A DNA stretch of 64,000 nucleotides from Dermatemys mawii. Taxonomy: Eukaryota; Chordata; Testudines; Dermatemydidae. Shown one piece after another: positions 11,401 through 26,400 of this stretch; within the stretch, counting starts at the first letter, position 1, and each line of letters starts with the position of its first letter. The stretch lies in assembly GCA_007922305.1 (NCBI GenBank), contig ML677386.1, positions 7,573,982-7,637,981 of the forward strand, given 5' to 3'. Both the position numbers and the translations under genes were made by a program. The notes below the pieces were generated by a model. The model made no database searches, was not told the origin of the DNA, and was given only the letters and a program-made list of their open reading frames with translations.

Positions 11401-14400
11401 GTCTGGACAGAGAAAGTCCCCTGAATGCAAATGAATTGAGAACAAGAATTCATAGCTGTATTGTGGGTTATATTTTTCAGTCATAAACCCAAACTAATAG
11501 TTATAGTTAAAAAGTGTGTAATGTCAACGCATGTGCATGTCTAACAATCCCTTACATGGATCACTGACAGCATTTGAAACTGGGGCCTTCAAGATCATAG
11601 GGCAGACCTTTAGTACTTGAACTAGAGAAGTAACTCCACTAGCTGGTTGCAGCAGTAGACTGTTGTCCTTTAGTGGACCAGCCTTTACAGGGACCTAACC
11701 CAAACTTTGTCAGTGCGTTACACATATGATTTCAGCAAAAGTGGATACTCACGGCTTGCATTCTCTAGGCGAATTATGCAGTTTAGGAAGTCATCAAAAT
11801 CAATCTGGAACTGGTTATCAGAATATCTGAGAACAATCAGCTGCAGCAGGTAATTATTGAGTTGAAATCCTTTAAAAATAAACAAACAAACAAAGAAGCA
11901 GCAGTAGCAGCAGCAACCTAGCTGACCTGAAAAGAAATCTATAAAATTTTAATAAATAATCTAGTTATTTGATTCAAAATTGTTAGTGAGCAAGTACTCT
12001 ATGAATTGATTCCCTGCCTCTAGCAGAAACTGAGCTGACTGCAAACTGGTTTTCATGTATAATAGATGTAGAATTCAGACATAAGAAATTTTTTACAGTT
12101 TTCACTCAACAAATTGTTCTCTGTGTCAGTCAAAGTTCAGTCTCCAGTTGAGAATCTACCCCATAGTTTTTCTGTTTTCCCAACAAAAATCGAATATGTC
12201 TTTTACCTGCATCTGTTAGAGCACTACGAAGCTCATAGGAGGACATGGCGCCGGAAAGATCAGAATCAAAATGAACGTAGATACTCTGCATGGGGGAAAT
12301 CATAGACATTCAGCATTTAGTAAGTTAACAAATCTCATGTATTTGTAGCACATAAAGCAATGGAGTTTCTTGTTCGAAATGCCTATCTTTAAAACTCTTG
12401 ATGTAGCACAAACATTTAAGGAAGTTGAGGGGACTTTGGTCTGGATCCAATCTGACTGTGAAACTGAGGGTACATTTGGGATGAAGCTGTCTCTATCATA
12501 TTTGTTATGAGATGAGTGAAAGTTGTTATGGGTTGAGTTAAAACCTCACTGAGATCGGTAAGTGTGAACACACTCTTCAGTTAACATAACTGCAAGGGTA
12601 AGCCCCCACCTAAGACAAAAGGAGTATGTGAAACCATCCAAAACTCTTCGCTGAGTATTTTATGAGTGTGTGTGTGTATACGTGTGTGAGAGACAATGCT
12701 TAAAGTGGCCTGAAAAAAGTAAGGGGAGGGGGAGTCTATCACAACCTTAGACAAAGTTAATTTTCATGCACTTGATACAGACAACTCACAATATTTGCAT
12801 AAATATAATATACAACAAATGCAATTTTTAATTCAGTAAGGTATACTTATTTGTATAGTGCAAATTACTAAAACAAAATATATCCTGAGAGTTTGAGGGG
12901 GGAAAGTCTGGGGGCTTTGTGAAATTCAGTCAGGTCTATTTGGGGATATGGGACTGGAGTGCAGTGAGATTCCATGGAGTTGGGGGTCTCTTTGGGAATA
13001 GGGTCTGGGAAGGCAGTAAGAATTGGGGTGGGGGGTATCTTGGGAGTGGGGGACAGTCAGCGGGGTTTGGGGATCACTGGGGGGTTGCAGTGACCGTGGG
13101 CTTGGGGGATATCTTGGAGATGGGAGTGCAGTGAAAGTCCGTAGGGCCTCGATGGGGAGAGTGTGCAGTGACATTCAGTCTCTCAGAGGAGGGGGTACAA
13201 TGTGATTCAGTGAGGTTGGGGGCCTTAAGGGTGAGTGTGCAGTGACAGTGGTGTTGGGGGGTCTCTCAGGGTGCAGTAAAAGTGAAATTTGGGGTCTCTC
13301 TTGAGGATGGAGGTCTAGTGACAGTGGGGTTGGGGGATCTCTCTGGGGCTACAGTGAGCCCTTTGTGGGCCCACTCTCTGCCCTCCCATTCTTGCTACTC
13401 CCCAGCCCATCCCTCTCTGCTGGCCTGGCTTTGAGCTTATTCCTGCAAGGTTGTGGGTGGCCAGAGGGGTAGGGTCTGAGGCCTCTGTCAATTCTCCCAG
13501 CCCCATCCTGGCTTGTAGGCTGAATCAGGGCTGGTCTCCCTCTCTGAGCTGCTACATCTGCTGCTCCCCTGTCTCCTGCAGTTCCCAGCCCAAGACTCTG
13601 CTCCCCCAGGGACACAGGCCCCCTGTCTGCATGACTGGCAGGTAAGGGAACCAGGAAGTGGGCACTACCCATGGCTGAGCCCTGTGCTGTTTGAGGAAGC
13701 AGCAGGAGTCTGGGGAGCTTATGAGGCAACAGCTCTGGTAGATGCTCTGTGCCCCCCATTAACCATGCCTGAGCTTTACATGTTTCCCCTAGATCTGCTA
13801 CCCCCCGCACCCCCGTGACCACTCCCCACTTTAACCACTGAGGGAGAGAAGGGAGAACATGGATGAGAGATGCTCAGAGAGAGAGAGCTGAAAGCAGTGG
13901 CTGACCCTGGAAGAAACCTGAGGAGCAGGGTGCAGGCTGAAAAGAGTGCTCTTGGTGCTCTGACCAAAAGAAGCTATTTCCTGCTATTTGATTCCTTCTG
14001 CGTTCAGAGACACAGGGCTTTGCATGTTCTTCATAAATAAACAAAACTGCATTAAACAAACACCTGACTACCACCAGCTCCTACTCCTAACTGGAACAAC
14101 TTACGAGCCCCTGAATTTCTGGCTAGTCATTTGGGTCAAAAGGGGAATTACTAAGCATGCTGAAGTGAAAATCAAACAGTACGGCCAACCCCAAGCATTC
14201 AACAGTCATCTTTAAAAAAAACAGCTTGGGGATATGTTTGTTCCTTCTGGTTTTTGAACCCCTAGGAGTCACTCAGTGAATGTTTTTGCTTTGTCCCATA
14301 AATGGGAAGCCTAGAAATAAAAAGAAAAACTTTTTTAGATGAAACTAAGATTCTTACATAATTTCTTGCTTTCAGAGACGGTGTTAAGAAAAGCAACAAA

Positions 14401-17400
14401 TATCTGGAAATTCACAATAAAATCATGAGAACTGGCAACACTGATCAAGTTTTGACCCAGAAATTAAATGTTTATTAAGCTGAAGTAAAGTGCTATATTT
14501 TCCTTGTGGGACAGGATATATCGATCTTTACTCAGCTGTGAATTAGTTATATCCATTGTTATATTCACGCTGAATGTTTTAATCAGAAATATCTGGAAAT
14601 CTCTCCATTGGGGACATGCATTTCCTAAGTGTACCAAGTTTTTTTAAAAATCAAACATTTGTATTAAAGGACTGATGAAGTGAAGTGATCCAGAAAAACA
14701 ATTGAGACTTTGGATGACAAATCCAGGAAGCAGAAAATTGGAATGATCAAATCTTGGATGGAGCATAAATTCAGAAAAAAGAGTATTAATGACCCACAAA
14801 GAAACAATTATTATGCCTTGATATGCAATCCTGCAAACATATACTCACATGCTTAACTTTACTATCATAATAGCGTCATTGATTTCAAAGGGACTATTCA
14901 TGGTAGTAAAGGTAAGTAAAGTGTATAAGTGTTTGCAGAATTGGAGTCTAACTGGCTACCATTGTTCCAGAACTTCAGTATTGCTTACTGCTGAGGCGAT
15001 AAACAATGGAAACATCGTAATTCATCACATGGCTATTTTCCACTAATCACAAGTGTGAAACAGTAGGAATAGAATCCTCAAGTGCTATTTTGATTGACCT
15101 CCGATTAAAGCACATTTATGAAATTCATTACCTCAAATATAGTTTCTTAGTTTACCAAAATCACTGATATTCCCAGTAAACCAGCCTGGTTTGAGGCAAT
15201 GGAAAACTAAAAACTGGTCATACTTCCCAGAAGAAAAAACAGATTTTTAAGAGCTTATGTTTTTAATCAATATTTTGTGCTTTTGAAGATGTATGCCATT
15301 AGCTTTTTGTCTCTGAAAATCATAGAAATTATAGGCTGGAAGGGACCTGAAGAAGTCATATAGTAGTTCATCCTGTGCTGTGGCAGAATCAAGTATATGT
15401 AGACCATTTCTGAAATGCGTTTGTCTGACATTTTCCTAAAAGATTCCAAAGATAAAGACGCAAAATAATGAACACAGTCACATACCAGCCACTTCTTTAG
15501 TTTGTGCCAGAAAATCTTGAACTCGTTAAATTCAAGTTTCCCATTCCCACTGGTCTAATATAACCCATGTTAAGGAAAAATACCGGTTAAGTGAAATCCC
15601 ATGCTCTGTCCAAATCTACCAACTATTCCTTTACTCAGATAACAATATCTACACTTGGAAGCCTATGATGCTGTTGAGAGCAAACAATTGCACTGATTGC
15701 TGTTGGAAATCTAGAATGCTGTGTCATATCTCTGCTGAGTAATGAAGGGAGAACACTCCCAAAGCAAGAGCAGCTTTGGATTCCAATTGGCTAGGAATGA
15801 TTCAGAGAATTAAATTACCTGGTAAAAAATGATACTATTTTTTTTTACAGGAATTGCTCACCTACTACATTATCAGTATTGCTATCTTAGGGCCAGATTC
15901 TGCTACCTGGAATCAGAGCTCCCTCAGCCCTTAGGGCCCTGATCCTGCAAAGTGCTGATTTTAGTGGGAGCTGAGACACTCAGAAGAACCTCCCAGGAAG
16001 TGCTAAGTCCATCACAGGATGGGGCCCTTACTCGGAAATTTTGAAAGCGTGAGGGCATCAGGATTTGGCCGGTGATGATTATTTCTTCCACCTCATCTCA
16101 ACATTTTATCTTAATTTTTCAGGAGAGAGCCCTCCTAATGGCAATCAATGCAGCAAGCATTCCTACAGGCCACAGTGTTCAAATCTGGGTCTGCCTAAAG
16201 TCTGGCAGCTACACCCTAAACAAGCCCCTGAATGAGTGGCCTGATTTGAAAGGCACTGAGCACCCACAGCTCCAACAGGATTGTCAAGGTGCTCAAGCAC
16301 CTCTGACTTACTTGGATGCCTAAGCATGGATTTAGGTGCTGAATTTCACACACTTGGGTTTGAAAACTTAGGCCAGAACAGTTTTAGAAGCAGCCATCTT
16401 CTCTAGAGTGGTACTTCCCACTATTCAGCAAAAGAATAAATGGTCCCAGAGTTTATTCAAAAGTGGGCAGATTTGCTTGAGAGCCTCGCAAATCTTAACA
16501 ACCATTTGTGACCAACCTGGGCTGAGTTTTGAGTATCTCAAACCAGAGGCAGTTTTGTTTTGTTTTGTTTGGGTTTTTGTTGTAAGTATTTGTGAGGAGA
16601 TGCCATAAATAACAAGGGCTGGAGAAACAAAACCAAAAAAAGGAGAACTTACTAGCTGGATAGGAGACAGATACAGCATGTAGCAGCCAACTGCCGTGTT
16701 AGGGCTGTGCAATATTAAAAGCCCAGCTATCAGGGGAGCAGGATCGACAAAATACCTATAAATGGGAAGAAGCTATTCTAGGGAGCTTCAGTAGTGATCA
16801 GGCAGTTGTAAAGACAGCTGTTTCTTGATTTCCACTTTCTGGAGGACAAGGATCTGATTGACAGTCATTTCCAAGTTTTTCAGATTGCTGCCCAGTAGTT
16901 GAAGTAGCAAAATCTTATATATAAATAAAATGGGTGAGATTTTCAGAAGAGCTCAGCTATGGACTACACTGAAGTCTCTGGTAAAACCTGAATGCTTCTG
17001 AAAAGTCCCATTCTAAGTTTCTATAATAAAGGCTGGAATACAATTTTGGCACCATCTGTTTGCTGTGCTTAGTGTACCTCCACTATATCACAATACTGCA
17101 CTCATGTCTAGTGTCGGGGATAAGAAAGAACCCTAAGGGCACTTGCTTACATTCAGTGCCAGTGTGGCCCCAGAGAGTTCACACTACCATTTATTTGAAA
17201 GGATACATCCATAAGAGAGATGATGTTTCTACATGTCATGAGGCTTACTTTATTGAATTTGATGTCCTTTGCTGAAAAAGCATAACAATCAAGTTAAATA
17301 AGAGATAAAGTCATTGGGCATAAACTTAAAGTCTAAAAAATTAACAATGGAAAAAAGTGGAACAATGCACTTCATAAAGACAGATATAGTTCTAAAGATA

Positions 17401-20400
17401 CGCCTATGACCACTACCTGTAATTCCAAAAGAGTAATTCACTTAGAGGCCAACTCTGCTGCCCCTACTCACATAAGAAACCTCCCTTCAGTTAAAATCAC
17501 ATTCAATAGGACTACTCAAGAAAGTAAGAGCTGCAGGACTAGCTTTGTAAAAATCCTTTAAAAATCTTAAATATAATAAAATGACATTATTAACAGTCAA
17601 ACAAGGATTGATCATCTCACCAATCTGATGATGCAGAGGAGAGCTGATAGAATTAGTTTCAAACCCATACATGCATATATTTTATACATTTATTGTTGTC
17701 TTAAAGGGTGTTACACACTCTTTTGAATTAGTCATTAAGAAGTTTTGCCTGATCCAAAGCTCAATGCAGTCACTGGTAGTCTAATGGGACCCACCATTAT
17801 TGACTTCACTGGGTGTTGGCTCAGTCCCTTAGAATTTACTTTAGGTAACATTTTCAGACTTAGGCACTTCTGAACATTTTACCTTTTAACACAACTATTA
17901 AACATTTTGATTTCCAGTGTTTTCATGATGTGAGGAGGGAACCAGCCAACTAGAATCATAGTTGTGTAATAACTTAACAGGAGGCACCTGCCATTTAAGA
18001 TTTGTGAGACCTGTAAGCCAGCACTACTCCATCCCAGCTGTGACTTTGTAAAATATCTAGGGAGCAGAGGATGTGGTCAGTGAAGGGAGGAAGTCGTCTT
18101 GGGGAGGTGAGCTGGGATTTGTAGAACACCATACTGTTAACTCAGCACATAGGCCCTGAGACGGGAGTCTAATAAAGAGGGTACGCCAGACCTTTCTCCT
18201 CCTTTGGTGGTAAGAATAGACTGAGGTATTTCCAAACTGGCCTCTCTCTGGGATCCAGAGGTGTGGAATTGCTAGAAAATGTTGTTTCCCTGGCAACTAA
18301 TTTGGAATCCTGGTCTGGGCAAGGCATGCTATATGCAGGGGAGCCCATTTTGGTTTTGAGGCAAATTCTTCTGAGGAGGGTCTACAATTTCTAAAGTAAC
18401 TGGCGGTCCTTTGTGCTGCTTGTTTGATGACTCAAACCAAAGCTCTGGGCAGGGGGAGGTTTTTTTCTGTCTGTTTCTAACCCTCACGGGCATGCCTTTT
18501 TGTTATTGTTTGGCCTGCCACAGAGACTCACAGGCCCAGAACTGCAAAAGTACTTGTGTTCATAACTCCCATTAATTCAGCGAGAGTTGGGTGCTTAAGT
18601 ATTTTTGAGGGTCTGGCCTGTATGGGCTCAATCCTGAGTTAAGTGGAAAGGGAAATGTGCTGAACTACACCTATAACTGCAGAGTGTGGCAAGACGTTCA
18701 CCAGCCTCAATGCAACGAGCCCTTGCACCCTCCCCATATCCTACATGAGTACATAATGCTCCAAAGGAGCATAACTGGAGGTTGAAGATGAGCTGTTCCT
18801 GAAAGTGCTGAGCCTAGATCCACAGGAGGATAACAAAGTGCTCAAATGGGTGATGTGTTGCTAAGCCTACTTCACCATAGCATCCCAAAGTGCTTAGAAG
18901 ATGATTAACAAACTAAGCAAAATAGGTCTCTGTAATCCACACGGCATATTTCTTAACTGTCTATGGCCAAATACTGTGCTTGGTTACTGTGGTGTAAATT
19001 TGGAGCAACTCCACTGACTTCAAGTGAGTCTCTCAGGATTCACACCAGTGTAACTGGGAGCAGAATTTATCCCTTCTTATACAGAGGCCACTTCATGCAT
19101 CATTGAAGTGTAAGGTGACCACATGTCCTGTTTTGGCCGGGGCACTCCCTTTTTAAAGCCCTGTCCTGGTCACCTTGACTTCTTTGGCAAAATTGGCATT
19201 TGTCCATTTTGTTTTTGCCAACTGATGGCCAGTTGGCAAAAACAGTTTTGCCAAAAAAGCAGGTGCGACCCTTAGTGGGGTATGACCCCTAACAGGGTGC
19301 AGAGGAATGGGGAGAGGGGGCAAGTGGCAATGCCAGCCCTGCACAGAAGAAAAGTCTTGGGAGAGCAGCTCAGACTGGGCCAGCCCTGTGCGGGTTGGTG
19401 GCAAGGGGTCTTGGGTTGGTTCTGAATGTGGGAGGGTCGGGGAGCCTCAGGCTGGTCCCAAGTGGGCAGGGGTAGGGGGAGCTCAGGCCAGCGCCAAGCA
19501 GGTGGACAGTATGGGGGACTCGGGCTGACCCTGCATGTGGGGGGAGAAAGGGGCTTTGGGCTAGCCCTGCACGGGCAAGAGGCAAGGTGAGGGATCTCCT
19601 GGGAGGCAGGGGGTGAGCCTTGGGCTGGCCCAGTGTTGTGTCCCATTTTCCCTTTGGGAAAATATGGTCATCCTACTGAAGAGAAGCACTTCTGGGTTGA
19701 AACCAAACAACTGTGTAACTGTGCTCTGCAGAACTACAGAACAGCTGAGGATGGAAAGTGAAGAACACTGTGTCACATTGGAAGCTACAGGGTAATTACA
19801 GGTAGGAAGAAAATGACAGCAGCTGTGTTTATGTTCTCATTTTGTGGACCCAGTGTGTCTTGTGCATGAGCAGATATTTAGTGGGCATTGATGCTATACA
19901 GTGAATGGAAAACTTGCTGAGATGAGCACACACAGACTTCCTGTACATTCCCATTAAATGTAAACACAAGCTGCTGTTTGTATTATGGAGAATGGCTTGG
20001 AGTTTCCTTTTCCCTGACTATTTTAAGAATCAGAAAGCCACATGAAAACCAGAGAACTTCAATTCTGCTCCCAGTAACTCACTGAGTCTCATTTTCTTCA
20101 GGAGGATAAAAAATAGATTTTGTACTTTTCACAATTTCTTCTTTGGTTTTGTCACTATTTTGTTACTATTATTATCATTTGTTTGTTTTATGGTACTGCC
20201 TAGAGGCCTTGTTCAACGTGGAGGCCATATCGTGCTAGGCAGTGTACATACACATACCAAGAGACAGTCCTTGTCTCAAAGAGATTACAGTCTAAATAGT
20301 CAAGACAGATGAAGGGTGAATGAAAGGAAATATGATCCTCATTTTACAGATGGGAAACAGAGATTAATGATTTAGCCTAACTAGGTTATGCAGAGATTCT

Positions 20401-23400
20401 ATGGCAGAGGCAGGATCTCCTGAATCTCAGTCCACTGCCTTAGCCATAAGACAATTTTCTTTCTCCAGAGCCGGGAATTGGCATCACTGATCTGAGATGG
20501 ATTTTGTTGGGAGACAGCGTAGGCTAGGGGTTAGGTCAGGGAACTTGGGTTCTGTTCCTGACTCTGCCACTGACTTGCTGTGTGACGTTATGCAAGTTAC
20601 TACACAGTGCCTCAGTTTTCCCACCTGTAAATTGAGAATAATATTCACTTTTATAAAAGCGCTTTGGGGTCCTTGGATGAAAGCTGCTATATAAGTGCAA
20701 ATGAAGTGGTTATTAACACTTACCTTTTTTTAATACTGCATTCAGAACATATTCAAGTTCCTCTGCAGTTATCTCCATATCCTAGAGTTGAGAAATTAAA
20801 GCATCTGTTACTTGTGGGAGTCTAGATTCAGACATATTGAAAGCCTAACAGAATGCAAATATCATTCATCTTGACAACCACAAAACTCTACTGCACTACT
20901 GTCACTGGGTTTACAGCTTGCTGCTGAAATCCAAGAAATAGTGAATCACAAACAACAGGACGACTTAAAAAAAAAGGAGGAGATGGCAAAATACAACTAA
21001 GCTGCTCACTGACATGCTACATGGAATCACAGTTCTTCTCAGACAAGAGGTATTTATTCAAAACAAAATAACTGCAGCTTCAGACAGGCTCCCTCACAGC
21101 TTGTTTTCTAGTGTTGTCTCCTTTGTTTACCAGGGACCACAGGGTCAGGAACTTTATAAAGGACACAGAGACATCTAGTGGCTGAATATATACTGCAAGT
21201 AAATGTATTACATATGGAACCCTGAATTTTCACTTCACATGGATTTATGTGACAACAAATATATTTTTCTACATAGAGTTGTTTCCTTCCCAGTTTTTGT
21301 AAGACATTCATGATTTTTATAGTTTTATAAAGTTTAAAGCTAGAAGGGATCATCGGACTTTCTACAGTTCACAGGCCGTTAAACTTCATCCAAATATCCC
21401 TACCTTGAGCCCAACGATGTCAGTTAAACTAAAGCATTTTAGTCCTCAGGAGACAAAACTAGTGTGTGCCTCAAGCAGAGAATGGGAAAGATCTCTGCCC
21501 AAAGCCCCTGTGATGTCAGGGAATTGATTGGGTTTGAGATACACGCAGATGAACCTGGCAAGTGACGCACGGCCCGTGCTGCATAGGTGGCAACCCTCTC
21601 CCACAGTTTCCTTGTGAATCTAACCTGGGAGAAAATTTCTTCCTGGTCCAAAATCTGGTGATCACATGAAGAAGTTTCACCAGCCTGATTGCACCACCTC
21701 GGAGCCTTGGCCCATCCCAGCTGGAATCACATCTCTACCTGTGGCAGATCTCTGCTGTGTCAGAGAAAGGTGAGGCCCTTCCCCACAGATTACAAGTGTG
21801 TACTGGGGAAAAACTTCCATGCTGACCCCCTCAGGGGACCAGCTAAAGCCCCGAAGCATGACATTAGATCATAGTCATCACCATAAGACAAAGCTAAAAG
21901 TGTTACGAGTACGCACTCACCTCTCCTGCAACCTGTTTAAACAATGCCCGGAACTGTTTTTCTTCTTCCGTTTCTTGTTGCGGTGGGGTTGGGTTAGGGG
22001 GCTACAAGAATAGGGCGACATTAAAACTATCAGAGAGCTAACATTTGTTCTTGCAGTTAGATTATGGGTAATAGTCATAGTTACACAGTTTAAGGTTAGA
22101 AGGGAGCACCAGATCTTCTAGTTTGGCCTCCCATATATCAATGGGCAGTGACACAGCTGGCACCCACACACTAAACCCACTGAAATGAGACCTAAGTATT
22201 ACAGCCCATAGGAAACTAAATTATGATGTGTCCCAGGCAGAGAGCAGGAGGAACTGAGGTGCAGCAATGCTTGAGGCCCCTGCAATTGCAGAGTAACAAG
22301 CAAGCCAGCCAGCCATCCTTTCAGCACCTTGGGGAACACTATGCATTTTGAAACAGATACACCTTTCAGATTTTGTTATGTTCTGCATGAAAAACTTAAC
22401 CCTCTCTGGCACCCAATGCCTTGGAAATGTTCACCTGTCATTTCCGATAGGAGTACACAATAGCACAGGCTAAGGAGCAGGCAGAGCACTGGAGCTGAAC
22501 AGGTGATTATTGGTGGCCTCCAATACTACACTGTCTCAAAACGATCAGTTTTCCATTTTATAACCACATTCAGTCAAGTGAAGCCTGGGATAAACAGGTG
22601 TAACTGTCATGGAAGTCTCTGGGTCAAATTCAGGGATGACATTAACGTCTGTGTGAAATACAAGGCTGGGCGTAAGCTGATCATAAAATAGACGTAGGCA
22701 GCAAAGTAGTGTAACTTGCTCTATTTTGGCACTCAGTAGCTGTACAAAATGAGTGCAATTTGCATTCCAATGTACTGGAAGGGTGTGCGCTGAAGGAGAA
22801 TCCACTAAGTGAGGAAGGTCCCGCACTGTGCCCAACACTGCCATAGAAAAAGAAGTATAAGTTACTGTATATCCACTGAATGCCAACATGGTGGGAGTTA
22901 CATTGATTTGACACTTACACTCATTTTTCTGACCAATATACACCCGACATGACACTTAGCCCGCCATTTATCTACTGCCTTTCGGATGCCAGATGGCAGG
23001 CATTTTAATACATAGGCTAGACGAACACATGTACAGCACTAATGACTGTGACCTTGAGAATCTGGAAATGTAAAGCTCAATTTGATACCCAGTCTCTGGA
23101 AGCAAGGAAAAACCGAGGGAGATAGTGCCAAAGAGATGCAAAGCTGAATCTTGTCTTATTTTCCTTCCGCAAGTATTTCCACTGCAATCAGTGAGACCAT
23201 TTGCAGGAATAAGGTGAACAAAATCTAGCTCAGTCAATACCCACATGTAGTGACTACAAAGTGGTTCAAGGGCTGCCTGTCAGATTTTTTTAAGTGTAAA
23301 AATCAGCTTAATGTTCAGCAGCAAAAATTGTCTAATCATTTTTATGAAAATGCATTATCAAGTTTCTGACCCCAAAATGTTCTGAGAATATGCACGCATG

Positions 23401-26400
23401 TTTGAGTGGAAATAGGTTCTGTGCCCCCAACTATGTAATACTGCACAGTACAGCTAATGGCCAGATTCTCAGCTGGTGCACATCGGCTCAGGTCCACTAA
23501 TTTCAGTACTATGTTGATTTATACCAGCTGAGGAGCCAGCCCTTAATTTCTTTCGGATTTCAGCTGCCTAACAGCAAACAACTGGAAGAATTATTGTTAT
23601 TATTGTATTATTAGGCTTATTTTACTAAACTCAACATAACGGTAGATTTCACACACACAAGGTTGGCATTTTCATAAAATTCATGTGAAATGAAAAAAGT
23701 ACAAACAGAGCATATTGGATGATGCTGACTTATCCAGTCCTTGTTTTAGCTCTGTAGATTTACCTCTGGGAGATTAATGTCAACGTTTTCATCCACATTC
23801 CTAAGGGAAACAAAAACGTACTCAGTAACAAAAGACTTTGCTGGGGATCCTTTCTGTTTAAATTTTCCAGAAGTAAAAGCAAATGTGGTATTTTTACTGG
23901 ACAAATTATTCACTTTGGCTGAAATTCATCCCCATTCAGTGGGTCAGGTCTTTGCATTACATAAGATCAAAACAGCGCTTAAGTGATTCCTAGGCCTAGT
24001 GCAAGCCATCTCTACAGGGGTTAATTTCAGTTTTTATACATTGTGGAAATGCTTTTTAAAAATAACATTCTTTATTAAACATGGTAATTCAGACAGGAAA
24101 CAAAACAGGACCATTATTACATGTGCAGAACAACATATACTATGGAGCAGCTATTAACTCTTCACAGTAAAAGTTGAAATTGAGTTTTCTTTATGTTTGA
24201 TTTCCCCACGTCCTAATACCCACAAAAATAGTCAGAGTGGGCTAAAAATTGGGAAATTAAGTCTGGAGTCATGATAGAATTTTTCTACTACATTTTAAGT
24301 GTATTGAAAAAGGGGTTGTTGATTTAGGACCTCCTGAAATAGAAGCATTCACCAAAGTTCAAAAATTCATCTAATTCTTTCTTCCCCACTTTGTAGCAAA
24401 AAACCTGCCAATCCTCCCCCACACAAAAACAAACAAAAGCAACACACCCAACAACAACAAACAAAAAGAAAAGGGGAAAAGCCTAGTTTACTAGATTCTC
24501 CTGGTTGAGATCTAGTGCACAGACCCACAGGTTAACATTTGTTAATTTCAAGAGTTGCTCTGGAAATGAACTCTATTTAGTTCATTGGGAGCCTCACATA
24601 GCAGGTGAGGGCACGCAGGAAGTGGATGGGAGGGATGGTTCTTCACCTCTGGGGTCTCTTGTCTGGAGCAAGATGGAGCAAATGCCCTCAGGAATCTCTC
24701 ATGGTTCTTAAAAAAAACAATTAACGTGGCTGGTGTGAGAGTTCTGGAAGTTGCAGGAGGCCTGTTTGACTGACCACTCTCCACTGATTACTTACTCTGT
24801 GATGGCTTTTTTCTCAGAGAAGATTCTTAGGCAGAAGTCAGCTTCCTGGTGTGGCTCAAAAGTGGTAGGAACAACAACATAATCCCCAGGAGGCAGCTTG
24901 ATTCGATCAGAGACTTCCCTTAAGTTAATGTAGGTTTTGCTCCTTGCCTTGGAAGGGTGGTATCTGAAAAAGTCTTTGTTCAAGTGTCCATCTTTGCTAG
25001 GGCTCTGCAACAGAATTTGAAGCAGGGATTTCAGTTTTATTCACTATTGTGTGCAAAGTAACTGAGGTGCATGGTTCAGAGACGTCAGATTCCCACCACC
25101 TCCCTTCCTAATCTAGAACCATAGGGCCAGATACATGTAAGATTCACTGGCTCCAGGATCAGGAAGCCACCATTAGCCCCGGCCACTCCCTCCATCCCAC
25201 TCTCCTGTGCTGAATGGAGCTTGGATGCCAGGGGAATCTAGCTCTTAGACTCTAAGGTCAGGCAAACATTGAATGCAGGGGCTCTAGGATGGAGAAATTC
25301 CATTTTAAGCAAAGCCCTTCTGCACCAATATAAGGACATTTTAAAAGGAAAACTACCATTCTTGTCATTATTTAAAGAATGCAGGTGATTAGATCCCACA
25401 GCAATGGGTTTATGCATAAATCTAGACTGACATCACAGAGATACAAGGGGAGAGAGAGAGAGAGAGGAAACATGGCTACTACATCATAAAATACCACGTA
25501 CCTCATAAATAGCATAGCCAATTGTCAGCATTTCAGCACCTAGTTTCCTGAGTTTACGTCGATTCTTTTGCATCAGAGCTGCTATAAACGTGCATTCATC
25601 TTTCCCATCATCTTTCTCTGTCAAATGCAGCTTGATCTGTGGATTTGTCCAAAAGGTGTCTGCCAAAGCAAAGAACACAGACATTTTTCCCCTCAAAATT
25701 TTAAAAAAATAAATGTAAACTGAGCCAAACAAGGACAACAGAGAGAGTAATTTGAGGTTTGGGGGTTTTATATTTGTTTTATTTTTCATTTTATTTTTTT
25801 TGCAGCGGAGGGATAGTTCAGTGGTTTGACCATTGGCCTGCTAAACCCAGCATTGTGAGTTCAATCCTTGAGAGGGCCATTTAGGGATCTGGGGCAAAAA
25901 ATCTGTCAGGGGAAAGTACTTGGTCCTGCTAGTGTAGGCAGGGGACTGGACTCCATGGCCTTTCAAGGTCTTTCCAGTTCTATGAGATATATCTATCTCC
26001 ATATTTATTTATTTAATTTTCCATTATGTACTTGATGATTTCAATGCAATTATTCACTCAAAGAGCCAAATCCTGAGGGACTTGAATTTTAGTATAAACA
26101 ATTATAGAATTTAGCCCCAATATCTCATTCAACGGCAATGGTTTAAATTGGAGATGAAAGTTACAAGACAATTAAGTGGGGTTTTGTTGAAAATATAAAA
26201 GCACAAAGGGTTAACTTCTGATCTCATTCATATTGGTGTAAATCTGGCATAACTCCATTCAGTGAGGGGAGTGGCTTCAAGTCTACACCAACATGATCAG
26301 AATGTGATGGAAAGGGCTGGATTCTCCTCTCCCTTATAGTCTTTTGACACGGGTGTAACATAACTGATCTCAGTGGAGTTACTCCTAGTTTGCACAAATG

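Noticed and set aside
12890..13372. CRISPR-like direct repeats
   Set aside because: Units are degenerate, spacing is irregular and the host is a vertebrate; this is a minisatellite.
13349..13822. 157-codon minus-strand open frame in intron 16
   Set aside because: GC-rich sequence with no recognisable domain; competing frames overlap it, and it lies next to a minisatellite.
25803..25875. Possible tRNA gene
   Set aside because: A and B boxes are present, but the tRNA cloverleaf is degraded and the sequence continues into a SINE body and CR1-like tail.
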